Shown here one piece after another: positions 1 through 7,412 of a stretch of 8,459 nt of DNA. A program made the position numbers and the translations under genes. Origin of the DNA: Firmicutes bacterium UBA4981 (GTDB taxonomy: Bacteria; Bacillota; SHA-98; UBA4971); NCBI GenBank assembly GCA_002398515.1, contig DGZL01000127.1:438-8896 (forward strand). Direction: 5' to 3'. The notes under the pieces were generated by a model that was not told the origin of the DNA, did not search any database, and saw nothing but the letters and a program-made list of their open reading frames with translations. Every line of letters begins with the position of its first letter. Within the stretch, counting starts at the first letter, position 1.

Positions 1-806
1 TAGTATTCAATCTCGATTCTTCCCTTTTTCTTGCCGGTGCGAACCCGAACTTGTGTACCAAGGGCACGTCTCAGCCTCTCCTCAATTGACACAATATGCG
101 GGTCTTTTGCCTGGTCCGTCCTGGTCTTAGCCTTCTGTAATCGGCCTGTGGCCACTACCCGACGCACAATTTCCTCGGTTTCCCTCACAGAAAGCTGCTT
201 CTCAACTACATGCTTACAGACCTTCTCTTGTAGTCTCAAATCATCAACTGCCAGCAGCGCCCTGGCATGTCCCATAGCAATTGTTCCACGTGAAACAATT
301 GCTTGCACTTCGGGAGAAAGATTCAAGAGTCGTAGGGTATTTGTGATTGTCGGCCTGCTTCTCCCAAGGACTTTTGCCAGCTCTTCCTGGGTCATCCCAA
401 ACTCTTCAACAAGCCGCCTGTATGCTTCTGCTTCCTCTATTACATTAAGCTCTTCTCTTTGCAGGTTCTCGATAAGAGCCACCTGAACCATCTCAATGTC
501 CTCAAAGGCCTTCACGATAACAGGCACTTTCTCCAGGCCGATAATTCGAGCAGCCTGAAGCCGGCGCTGGCCCACCACCAATTCATAGGAGTTGCCTTTC
601 TGCCTCACTACGAGAGGCTGCACTATACCATGCTGTCTAATGGACTCGGCAAGCTCCGCCAGTTTCGATTCATCAAATCGTTTTCTCGGCTGAAAGGGGT
701 TGGGCAGGATCCCGTCAATCGGTAATTCCCTTACCTCATGACCTGCAACTATCTCCATATCCGGTATGAGCGCTCTAAGCCCCCTCCCTAGCCCCCTCTT
801 AGCCAC
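1..806 (-). CDS. parB: Chromosome partitioning protein ParB (Spo0J), C-terminus cut by window edge
   Basis: ParB is the CTP-dependent DNA clamp that loads at parS, spreads along DNA, recruits SMC and stimulates ParA. 268 codons are visible. The frame is still open at position 1 and ends in GRIEIEY, the usual lead-in to the last 20 or so residues, so only the tip is missing. The GTG start at 806 gives MAKRGLGRGLRALIPD, a textbook ParB N-terminus (ParA-contacting segment), and has AAGGAAG (822-816) 9 nt upstream. Seen in order: NPFQPR (36-41), the nucleotide-binding motif GQRRLQA (79-85), ENLQREEL (113-120), a helix-turn-helix (about 138-163, RPTITNTLRLL) and GHARALL (179-185). Arg147, Thr153 and Gly179 at the parS/NBS discriminating positions are ParB-like rather than Noc-like. 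The start overlaps the parA stop by 8 nt, so translation is probably coupled. Oddity: the CTP motif is normally GERRxRA. The gene contains a parS site. Identity is near certain. Confidence 0.97.
   Translation of the reverse strand, partial: MAKRGLGRGLRALIPDMEIVAGHEVRELPIDGILPNPFQPRKRFDESKLAELAESIRQHGIVQPLVVRQKGNSYELVVGQRRLQAARIIGLEKVPVIVKAFEDIEMVQVALIENLQREELNVIEEAEAYRRLVEEFGMTQEELAKVLGRSRPTITNTLRLLNLSPEVQAIVSRGTIAMGHARALLAVDDLRLQEKVCKHVVEKQLSVRETEEIVRRVVATGRLQKAKTRTDQAKDPHIVSIEERLRRALGTQVRVRTGKKKGRIEIEY
276..303. promoter_or_regulatory. parS: parS centromere site inside parB
   Basis: Positions 282-297 read TGTTCCACGTGAAACA, an exact match to the known parS consensus (TGTTNCACGTGNAACA), where ParB loads to nucleate the partition complex. 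The dyad extends well past the 16-bp core: 276-303 is a 28-bp palindrome whose only mismatched pair is 286/293. It lies in the coding sequence for AIVSRGTIA of ParB, so the site is embedded in codons, as a parS is also known within spo0J of Bacillus subtilis. No second consensus parS was found in the window. Confidence 0.95.
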
Positions 807-1560
807 CAGCCATCACTTCCTTTGCCAATTGTCTATATGCTTCAGCGCCTTTTGATCTCTCATCATAGGTAATGATAGGGACTCCATGGCTAGGCGCCTC
901 GCTTAATCTAATATTCCGAGGTATAACAGTCTCATATACTTTGTCGGAGAAGAACTTCCTTACTTCTTCCGCTACTTGTTGAGAGAGATTCGTTCGAGAA
1001 TCATACATAGTAAGGACTACACCCTCAAGTGCCAGGCTAGGATTCAAGTGTCTCCTTACTAATTGAATTGTGTTTAGCAATTGACTAAGTCCCTCAAGCG
1101 CATAGTATTCGCATTGGATGGGTACGATGACAGAGTCTGCAGCAGTTAGTGCATTTAAGGTCAACAAGCCCAGCGAGGGAGGGCAATCAATAACTACATA
1201 GGCATAGTTCTCACGTATTGCCTCCAGTGCTTTCCTCAATCTCATTTCTCGCGACATAGTGGAAACTAACTCAATTTCTGCGCCTGCCAACTGAATAGTG
1301 GCCGGCACTACCTGCAGATGTTCGACTGACGTATTAAGCACTAGGTTTTCGATGGGTTCATCGTTTATTATCGCATCATAAACGCACTTCCCGGTGGAAA
1401 GCTTATCAACTCCCACACCGCTGCTTGCATTACCTTGAGGGTCAATATCCACTAGAAGGACATCTGTGCCGCCATCTGCCATGCATGCACTTAGATTCAC
1501 TGCGGTAGTGCTCTTTCCTACTCCACCCTTTTGGTTGACAACAGCTATTACCTTTCCCAT
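799..1560 (-). CDS. parA: Chromosome partitioning ATPase ParA (Soj)
   Basis: ParA/Soj is a deviant Walker-type ATPase that dimerises on ATP, binds DNA nonspecifically and is stimulated by ParB; in Bacillus it also controls DnaA. The 253 residues equal B. subtilis Soj in length. Seen: deviant Walker A KGGVGKST (11-18, signature Lys11 and Lys16), A' DIDPQGN with Asp40, Walker B VVIDCPP (Asp125), and Arg189 in MYDSRTNLS, the DNA-binding arginine position of Soj. The ATG at 1560 was chosen because the protein then begins MGKVIAVVNQ like the family and AGGAG (1574-1570) lies 9 nt upstream. An in-frame ATG at 1611 overlaps the noc stop as ATGA and would add 17 residues, but lacks a ribosome-binding site. 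It lies 50 nt after noc and its TAA overlaps parB. Walker A has Ser17 where most homologues have Thr, a conservative change. Confidence 0.97.
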   Translation of the reverse strand: MGKVIAVVNQKGGVGKSTTAVNLSACMADGGTDVLLVDIDPQGNASSGVGVDKLSTGKCVYDAIINDEPIENLVLNTSVEHLQVVPATIQLAGAEIELVSTMSREMRLRKALEAIRENYAYVVIDCPPSLGLLTLNALTAADSVIVPIQCEYYALEGLSQLLNTIQLVRRHLNPSLALEGVVLTMYDSRTNLSQQVAEEVRKFFSDKVYETVIPRNIRLSEAPSHGVPIITYDERSKGAEAYRQLAKEVMAGG

Positions 1561-1610
1561 AACCACCCGCTCCTGAGAGGCTTTTCTTTCCCAATTCAGA
1601 TTCGCTGGCA

Positions 1611-2507
1611 TCAGACCAGCTTTTGTCTGCTACGATTCTCCTTTTTTGCTCCATCCCATGGCTTCGTTATGCGAATCCTAAGCTCCAACACATCCTCATC
1701 GCCGACTTCTTCGGTGACAACCCCCACACCAGTTGCTTTCAGTTGTCCCACAACGTCTCTTATAGCATTTAGGAAAAGTCGTATGTCCTTGATCGCACGA
1801 ACAGAACCGTCTTCTTCTCCTCGTATCTTTCTTTTGAGCTGTCTCTTATGAAGCTCTTTCGTCCTCACGTCTATTAGTGCTTCTGTCTGCCCGACAGTAA
1901 GTCCCTTCTTGCATATCCTGTCTACCATCGCGACCTGCTCGCGCTCGGACTTCATCTTTAACAGGGCTCTTGCATGTCGCTCAGTGATTTTCCTCTCTCC
2001 CAAAGCGTTGAGAACAGGCGTGGGCAACTTCAGAAGTCTAAGCTTGTTAGCAATAGTCGACTGGCCCTTACCTACGCGTTTTGCAAGTTCCTGCTGGGTC
2101 AATCCGAATTCCCTAATCAATCGTTCGTACCCGTTGACCTCCTCAACTACTGTCAAATCTTTGCGCTGCAAATTCTCTATTAAAGAAAGCTCTGCTGATT
2201 CACCGACGGTAAGGTCTCTTACTAATGCAGGGACAGTGGCGAGCCCGGCCATACGACAAGCTCTAAGACGCCTTTCACCCACAACCAACTCGTACCCCTC
2301 ACCGCCTGGCCTCACAATTATCGGCTGAAGCACCCCGTGTTCCTTAATGGAGGCGCTCAACTCTCCGAGGCTCTCTTCGTCAAAAGTCTCCCGAGGCTGG
2401 TAAGGGTTTGCCTTGATATGCTCAACGGGGATTTGTGTAATTCGGTCCTTTGTCGACGTCTTGTCCCTCCCACGAAAGCCGATAAGACGTGACAGCTCCT
2501 CTCTCAT
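1611..2507 (-). CDS. noc: Nucleoid occlusion protein Noc (ParB paralogue)
   Basis: Noc binds NBS sites across the chromosome, spreads as a CTP-gated clamp and tethers DNA to the membrane, blocking FtsZ assembly over the nucleoid. The ATG at 2507 gives 298 residues starting MREELSRLIGFRGRD, resembling the Noc membrane-targeting amphipathic helix, and has a strong AAGGAGAGG (2523-2515) 7 nt upstream. The open frame reaches back to 2597, but that extension is unlike Noc. Domains: NPYQPR (34-39), an intact CTP motif GERRLRA (77-83), ENLQRKDL (111-118), helix-turn-helix 136-161 with GQSTIANKLRLLKL, and ITERHARALL. Gln and Lys in the helix-turn-helix and Arg before HARALL are the Noc-type specificity residues; ParB here has Arg, Thr and Gly, so the two paralogues are clearly separable. 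A 195-bp gap follows rsmG, so noc may have its own promoter. No good NBS match (ATTTCCCGGGAAAT) was seen in the window. Confidence 0.93.
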   Translation of the reverse strand: MREELSRLIGFRGRDKTSTKDRITQIPVEHIKANPYQPRETFDEESLGELSASIKEHGVLQPIIVRPGGEGYELVVGERRLRACRMAGLATVPALVRDLTVGESAELSLIENLQRKDLTVVEEVNGYERLIREFGLTQQELAKRVGKGQSTIANKLRLLKLPTPVLNALGERKITERHARALLKMKSEREQVAMVDRICKKGLTVGQTEALIDVRTKELHKRQLKRKIRGEEDGSVRAIKDIRLFLNAIRDVVGQLKATGVGVVTEEVGDEDVLELRIRITKPWDGAKKENRSRQKLV

Positions 2508-2668
2508 CCAAAGACCTCTCCTTAGAAATACCGTAGATACTATTTCGTCGTAGAGAACTGAGTTCCTTCCCTGCCTTCTTCGTACCCTTTTGACCAAATT
2601 CCTGTTCAGGGAGGGGCATTCCTCTTTCTCGCCAGCTCAAACCCATATGAACAGTCTCCAATTTCTCT

Positions 2669-2697
2669 GGATTTTATCACCTATCACCAGAAAATCC
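2669..2697. repeat. 7-bp inverted repeat after rsmG
   Basis: Perfect arms GGATTTT (2669-2675) and AAAATCC (2691-2697) flank a 15-nt loop. The loop region also includes a 7-bp tandem direct repeat TATCACC TATCACC (2675-2688). The stem is AT-rich and no T-run follows on the minus strand, so it does not look like an intrinsic terminator. Function unknown; it could be chance. Confidence 0.35.
2671..2679 (-). promoter_or_regulatory. Possible extended -10 promoter element for noc-parA-parB
   Basis: On the minus strand this reads TGATAAAAT, an extended -10 (TGn followed by TAAAAT, five of six matches to TATAAT), about 165 nt before the noc start. No recognisable -35 lies at 16-18 nt. It is weak by itself, but it falls in the only sizeable gap of the run. 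Confidence 0.22.
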
Positions 2698-2702
2698 TAC
2701 TT

Positions 2703-3428
2703 TCAGACGATAGGACGCTTGCCGGGAATCCCAGGCCGTCTCGGATACTTCTCAGGCGTGGATGCGTCTTTCCGAGTTATTACTATACACCTCTCCCCAT
2801 AATCCCACGGCAATGCCATTCGCACGATCTTCTCCATCCGCCCCCCCATTATTTCCATGGCCTTCATGGCTTTCGGAAGCTCATGCTCAACTCCGGGTCC
2901 TTTGAATGCGACAAACGCCCCGCCGACCCTGACAAATGGTAAACACAACTCAGCCAAGACCGCCAGTTCAGCAACTCCCCGCGCAACCGCCAGATCATAG
3001 TTCTCCCTGTGCCGCCCCATCCGACCCACATCCTCAGCCCTACCCCATATCACCTCTGTGTCACTGAGTCCGAGCTTGGATACGAGGAGCTCGAGAAATC
3101 TCACACGCTTCTGCGAAGATTCCAGTAAGGTAAGGGCCAGAGAAGGCCTTTCCACCTTTAGCGGCACTCCTGGAAACCCTGCACCGGTTCCGATATCCAC
3201 TACATCCCAGTCATCCCTGATCTCGATTGCCTTGGAACATGTGAGAGAATCCAGAAAGTGCTTTACAGCAACTTCCTCTTTCCCCTCTATCGACGTTAGA
3301 TTTGTTTGCCTTCCAAACTCCATGAGTGCTTCATAATGAAACCCGAATAGATCTAACATGTCTTGGCGGATCTCAACACCCAGGGCCTGCCCACCGGCAA
3401 TAAGCGCCTCCCTAAATTCCATCTGCAT
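2703..3428 (-). CDS. rsmG: 16S rRNA (guanine527-N7)-methyltransferase RsmG (GidB)
   Basis: RsmG uses S-adenosylmethionine to methylate N7 of G527 in 16S rRNA in the small subunit; loss of the enzyme is known to give low-level streptomycin resistance. The product is 241 residues, against 239 in B. subtilis. Seen: NLTSI and KHFLDSL (43-62), the SAM-binding glycine-rich loop DIGTGAGFPG (78-87), ARGVAELAVLAELCLP (149-164), and the C-terminal KYPRRPGIPGKRPI (227-240) typical of RsmG. The ATG at 3428 has AGGA 8 nt upstream; the ATG two codons later (3422) is an equally family-like alternative, while the longer frame back to 3479 adds non-homologous residues. The start overlaps the mnmG end by 17 nt, indicating one operon and probably coupled translation. 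Confidence 0.96.
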   Translation of the reverse strand: MQMEFREALIAGGQALGVEIRQDMLDLFGFHYEALMEFGRQTNLTSIEGKEEVAVKHFLDSLTCSKAIEIRDDWDVVDIGTGAGFPGVPLKVERPSLALTLLESSQKRVRFLELLVSKLGLSDTEVIWGRAEDVGRMGRHRENYDLAVARGVAELAVLAELCLPFVRVGGAFVAFKGPGVEHELPKAMKAMEIMGGRMEKIVRMALPWDYGERCIVITRKDASTPEKYPRRPGIPGKRPIV

Positions 3429-5310
3429 CACCGCTGTCCTGCTTTCGTCTATGACTGCCTGTCTCAAGATACGCGACAAGTGCTACGATATCCGCAGGCG
3501 TCACACCGGATATCCTGGCTGCCTGTCCAAGAGATCTGGGATCTACAGCAGTTAGTTTCTCTCTTGCTTCCCGAGAAAGCCCATGAATCAGCGAGTACTC
3601 TATACTCCTCGGTATCCTGCGTGTTTCCAAACGTTGAGTTCGTTCTATTTGACTCATCTGTTTTCTGATATAACCTGCATACTTCAGCTCTATTTCCACC
3701 ACAAGAGTCACATCTTCGGGCAATTTGACTCTGTCCTTATCAATAGCAGCCAGAGACTGATAGCTCACTTCCGGACGTGACAATAAGTCCCCCAGCGAAG
3801 TCTGGGATTGCACAGGCATAGTTCCTATTTCTTCCAAATGCCGTGTAGTAGCTGCGTCCCCAGGAACGATTGTTGTCTTGAGTCTGGCGAGTTCGTCTTG
3901 GATTTGCCGACGCCTCTTGCTAAACATCTCATATCGCTCCTCTGGAACCAAACCCAAAGCAAATCCCTTATCTGTCAACCGCAGATCCGCATTGTCTTGC
4001 CTAAGAGTCAAGCGGTACTCCACACGGGAAGTCATCATCCGGTAAGGTTCTTTGGTTCCCTTTGTGACCAGGTCGTCAATGAGCACACCAATATATGCCT
4101 CAGAGCGCCCTAACACGAAAGGCTCCCGTCCTCGGAGCTTCAAAACCGCATTGATCCCTGCCATGAGACCTTGACTTGCAGCTTCCTCATAACCTGATGT
4201 CCCATTGATTTGTCCCGCAGTAAACAGACCCGGCACCTTCTTCACTTCCAGCCATGGCGATATTTCGGTAGGTACTAGACAGTCATACTCTATGGCATAT
4301 CCGGGACGCACAATTTCTGCGTCTTCCAACCCTGGAACACTATGGACTATCTCTCTTTGCGTGTCCAAAGGCAGGCTTGTTGACAGGCCTCCCAGGTACA
4401 CTATTTCCCCGGCTCTCGTCTCAGGCTCCAGAAACACCTGGTGCCTTTCTCTATCAGGAAACTCCATCACTTTTGTCTCAATAGAGGGGCAGTAACGGGG
4501 TCCACGTCCTGTGATAGCCCCTGTATAAAGCGGCGCTTTGGAGAGATTGGCTTTGATGATATCGTGCGTCTTGCGCGTAGTATAAGTCAAATAGCACAGC
4601 ACCTGATCCCCTCTGGTGCCATGGGTTTCAAAAGAAAATCCGAATGGAAGGATATGGCCCGGCTGCTGCTTAGTATTACGGAAATTGATGGAAGCTCGAG
4701 CTATCCTAGGTGAAGTGCCTGTCTTGAACCTTGCAAGTTCAAGTCTGAGGTTCCTCAAGATCTTGGTCAGCCCGGTAGATGCAGGTTGTCCATGAGGTCC
4801 TGAAGAATAGCTTACATCTCCTATAAAGACTCTACCTCCAAGATATGTCCCTGTGGCAAGGATTACAGTCGGCGCCAGATACACTTTACCTTCCCTGGTC
4901 TCTACACCTCTGACTTGGCCTTCACGGCTGACGAGGATCTCCTCTACATGCGAGACTTCTACTGCCAGATTCTCCTCTGCGTCGAGAATTTCCCTCATTC
5001 GAGCCTGATAAGCGTCTTTATCTGCTTGAGCACGTAATGAATGCACTGCAGGGCCTTTTCCCGTATTAAGGAGCCTAATCTGTAGATAGGCATCGTCAAT
5101 GTTCCTGGCCATTTCCCCGCCTAAAGCGTCTATCTCCCTAATAATCTGAGCCTTCCCTGGACCACCTAGGGATGGGTTGCACGGCATATCCGCAATTGAC
5201 TCCCACCCCAAAGTCAGCAGGAGAACAGTTGCGCCCATTCTCGCAGCAGCCAGAGCAGCCTCACAGCCTGCATGGCCTCCACCGACGACAATGATATCGT
5301 AATCAAGCAC
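3412..5310 (-). CDS. mnmG: tRNA uridine-5-carboxymethylaminomethyl modification enzyme MnmG (GidA)
   Basis: MnmG is the FAD-binding partner of MnmE; the complex adds an aminomethyl or carboxymethylaminomethyl group at C5 of wobble U34 in certain tRNAs, using methylene-tetrahydrofolate, FAD, NADH and GTP. Seen in 632 residues (normal length): FAD dinucleotide motif VGGGHAGCEAA near the start, CNPSLGGPGK with conserved Cys44, GRGPRYCPSIE with catalytic-type Cys274, the GidA signature GQINGTSGYEEA (366-377), SRVEYRLTLRQDNAD, and a C-terminal helical domain ending ISGVTPADIVALVAYL for MnmE contact. Start choice: AAGGAGG (5328-5322) abuts the GTG at 5322 with no spacer but sits 11 nt before the GTG at 5310, which gives MLDYDIIVVGGGHAG; the longer form would add four residues. 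The start is 39 nt after mnmE and the end overlaps rsmG. Confidence 0.97.
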   Translation of the reverse strand: MLDYDIIVVGGGHAGCEAALAAARMGATVLLLTLGWESIADMPCNPSLGGPGKAQIIREIDALGGEMARNIDDAYLQIRLLNTGKGPAVHSLRAQADKDAYQARMREILDAEENLAVEVSHVEEILVSREGQVRGVETREGKVYLAPTVILATGTYLGGRVFIGDVSYSSGPHGQPASTGLTKILRNLRLELARFKTGTSPRIARASINFRNTKQQPGHILPFGFSFETHGTRGDQVLCYLTYTTRKTHDIIKANLSKAPLYTGAITGRGPRYCPSIETKVMEFPDRERHQVFLEPETRAGEIVYLGGLSTSLPLDTQREIVHSVPGLEDAEIVRPGYAIEYDCLVPTEISPWLEVKKVPGLFTAGQINGTSGYEEAASQGLMAGINAVLKLRGREPFVLGRSEAYIGVLIDDLVTKGTKEPYRMMTSRVEYRLTLRQDNADLRLTDKGFALGLVPEERYEMFSKRRRQIQDELARLKTTIVPGDAATTRHLEEIGTMPVQSQTSLGDLLSRPEVSYQSLAAIDKDRVKLPEDVTLVVEIELKYAGYIRKQMSQIERTQRLETRRIPRSIEYSLIHGLSREAREKLTAVDPRSLGQAARISGVTPADIVALVAYLETGSHRRKQDSGDADGI

Positions 5311-5349
5311 TCCTACTGACACCTCCTTAGAAAGCGCTTAGATAGTTGC

Positions 5350-6738
5350 TTATTTACCAATACAGAATTCACTGAAGATCTTCTCCATCAAGTCCTCTGA
5401 GGCAGACCGACCCGTAATCTGGTCAAGCCAGAAGAGGGCTTCGTACATATCAATAGCAGCGAGATCCGGCGAAACACTATTACTGAGAGCATGTGCCGAT
5501 TCTTCCATGGAACGCATAGCATTCTCTAAAGCCTCAAGCTGGCGAAGATTAGCCATGACCGGATTTTCACAGGCACCTGTGATTTCTGCTACAGCAAGGT
5601 CGGCTAAGGCTTGTTCCAGCTCATTGATACCTTCTCCTGTTTTGGCGCTCATCCTCAGTATCCTCTTATCCCCTGCATGTGGTATGAGACTGCCTTCCTC
5701 GACTTCACTTTCGAGATCACACTTATTTACAGCCACTACACCGGACTTGTCCATTACCTGCAACAGCATATCTCGGTCCTCGTCACAAATAGGACGACTG
5801 CCGTCGATAACCGCCACAACGAGGTCAGCCTCTTCAGCCTGCTGATTCGCTGCTTCTACCCCAAGTTTCTCTATCAAATCCCGGGTTTTCCTCATTCCGG
5901 CTGTATCTACCAGTCTTATCGGCACTCCCTTAATCGTAGTCCAATCATCTATGACATCACGAGTGGTCCCTGGTATGTCAGTGACAATTGCACGCATCTT
6001 ACCTACAAGAGCATTAAAAAGACTTGACTTACCCACGTTAGGCCTTCCGGCCAAAACTACGCTTACACCATCTCGATAAACCCGGCTGCTCATTCCGGTG
6101 CGGACGAGTTCATTAAGCTCCGATACTGATTCTTGAGCCCGCTCCGTCATATCCTTTACTTCTAAAACCCCGATATCTTCGTCAGGGAAATCAATTGAGG
6201 CTTCTATGTGTGCGAGGAGCACCAGCACATTATCTCTTATTCGACCTACCCTGGTTGAAAGCTCACCCCTCAAATTCGCCAGCGCGAGCCTACGTGCAGA
6301 GTCCGTCTTGGCGCGAATAACGTCTATTACAGCCTCTGCCTGTGAAAGATCTATTCTGCCTGCTAGAAATGCTCTTTTCGTAAACTCCCCGGGTTCTGCA
6401 AGCCGTGCCCCGCATTTTATTACAGTCTCCAGGACTCTCGTGAGAACTGCAACTCCCCCATGGCAACTGAACTCTACCACATCTTCCCTTGTAAAACTAT
6501 GAGGGGCGGGCATAGCAACAGCAAGAGCTTCGTCGACGTGCTCTCCTGTCTCGCAATCCACTATAGAACCATACCTAACCCCCCATGGTTTGAGTTCTCG
6601 TTGGCGCTGACCCGAAGGATCCCTGAAGACCTTATTAGCGATGGCAAAAGCCAGGCTCCCGCTGACCCTGACAATTCCGATGGCGCCCTCTCCCAAAGGG
6701 GTGGATATAGCTGCAATTGTCTCTCTGTCTTTTGACAC
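5350..6738 (-). CDS. mnmE: tRNA modification GTPase MnmE (TrmE/ThdF)
   Basis: MnmE is a potassium-activated, dimerising GTPase that with MnmG modifies tRNA wobble uridine. The 462 residues fit the family (about 455-465). Order: N-terminal formyl-tetrahydrofolate-binding domain from TIAAISTPLGEGAIGIVRVSG (about 1-115), a helical domain, then a G domain with GRPNVGKS (231-238), TDIPGTTRD (253-261), DTAG (278-281), NKCD (338-341) and SAK (364-366), ending in the diagnostic CIGK with its catalytic cysteine (459-462). The GTG at 6738 was chosen because AGAGGAG (6753-6747) lies 8 nt upstream and the N-terminus then matches the family; the longer frame from TTG at 6756 would put this ribosome-binding site inside the gene. 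Upstream it abuts a broken group II intron rather than jag, so the promoter of the mnmE-mnmG-rsmG unit is uncertain. Confidence 0.97.
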   Translation of the reverse strand: MSKDRETIAAISTPLGEGAIGIVRVSGSLAFAIANKVFRDPSGQRQRELKPWGVRYGSIVDCETGEHVDEALAVAMPAPHSFTREDVVEFSCHGGVAVLTRVLETVIKCGARLAEPGEFTKRAFLAGRIDLSQAEAVIDVIRAKTDSARRLALANLRGELSTRVGRIRDNVLVLLAHIEASIDFPDEDIGVLEVKDMTERAQESVSELNELVRTGMSSRVYRDGVSVVLAGRPNVGKSSLFNALVGKMRAIVTDIPGTTRDVIDDWTTIKGVPIRLVDTAGMRKTRDLIEKLGVEAANQQAEEADLVVAVIDGSRPICDEDRDMLLQVMDKSGVVAVNKCDLESEVEEGSLIPHAGDKRILRMSAKTGEGINELEQALADLAVAEITGACENPVMANLRQLEALENAMRSMEESAHALSNSVSPDLAAIDMYEALFWLDQITGRSASEDLMEKIFSEFCIGK

Positions 6739-6785
6739 AAGCAGAGCTCCTCTCAAGACTATCCCCTACTCAGGCAATTAACCTT

Positions 6786-7412
6786 CTAACCAAGAGTGTA
6801 GCATAAATGAGTGCAAGTTCCATCCCAGGCATTTCGTCTTGAGTGATGACAGGCTATCATACACCCTCTGGGCCTCAGTGGACGAAAGCAGGCCTTCTTT
6901 AGATTTGCGTACCTCGTCCGTACTCTCTTCCAACGCTTCCACGTCACCATTCTCAGGCGACGTCTCAACCATTGATCGAGTGTCTCTATAAGTTTCTTCA
7001 TATCCGCCAGTTTGAAGTAGTTGACCCAGCCACGTATTATGTAGTTCAGCTTCGTTTTGCGACTCTCGACGCTCATCCCGTTACTGCGCCCTGTTGATTC
7101 ACGGAGTTTGTCTTTTAGCTTCTTGACGCTTTTCGGGTGAACTCTCAACCGTCCTTCTCCCCGGTACATGTAGAATCCGTATCCCAGAAATCTCACGTCT
7201 CTTATGTCTGCGACCTGTGTTTTCTCCCGGTTCACCTTCACGAACAGTTTCCCTTCAATGTACTGGATGATGTTGTCCAGCGTCCTTTGCGCCGCTTTCC
7301 TGCTCTTGCAGAATATCATCAGGTCATCTGCATAGCGTACAAGACGGTGCCCCCGCTGTTCCGACTCATGGTCGCCTTCATTCAACATGATGTTTGCCGG
7401 AAGCGGGCTCAT
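6786..7412 (-). pseudogene. Group II intron reverse transcriptase/maturase, C-terminal fragment
   Basis: This is the back part of an intron-encoded protein that normally copies intron RNA into DNA and, through domain X, helps it splice. The open frame begins at MSPLPANIML, corresponding to SPLLANIML after the missing QGG motif. It contains the RT active-site YADD (27-30), NREKT, the RT-7 FLGYGF (75-80), and a maturase domain X with GWVNYFKLADM (128-138) and RLRMVTWKRWKRVRTRYANLKK (152-173). The N-terminal fingers with RT blocks 1-4 are absent, so it cannot be an active polymerase. After residue 173 the sequence no longer looks like a maturase end; another frame over 6778-6900 reads SSTEAQRVYDSL, hinting at a frameshift near 6900. 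No HNH endonuclease is seen. At 208 residues it is about half a normal class C protein. The identity is clear; whether any protein is made is unknown. Confidence 0.88.

Larger units (their letters stand above)
2508..2702 (-). other. rsmG–noc intergenic spacer with leader-like features
   Basis: This is the longest gap in the housekeeping run. It holds no convincing gene; the short frames crossing it look like no known protein and one merely extends noc. Visible elements are an inverted repeat just after the rsmG stop, an extended -10-like motif in that repeat, and the strong Shine-Dalgarno of noc at its end. The length suits a separate promoter and leader for noc-parA-parB, but no good -35 was found. 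Confidence 0.4.

Noticed and set aside
2508..2597. 30-residue N-terminal extension of Noc (start at 2597)
   Set aside because: The extension is unlike Noc, while the ATG at 2507 has a strong Shine-Dalgarno and begins with the expected amphipathic helix.
2422..2661. 79-codon minus-strand frame covering the rsmG–noc spacer and the noc start
   Set aside because: It overlaps the noc N-terminus in another frame, matches nothing I recognise and is better explained as leader sequence.
5876..5892. CCCGGG with A/T-rich flanks in mnmE (and another near 6390) as a Noc-binding site
   Set aside because: The flanks read AAAT/TTTT and ACTC/TTCT, not ATTT/AAAT, so neither fits the NBS consensus.
6739..6785. 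Group II intron domain V/VI and 3' end before mnmE
   Set aside because: The short stretch lacks the conserved AGC…GTTC domain V hairpin and the terminal AY with branch-point helix, so no intact 3' end can be called.
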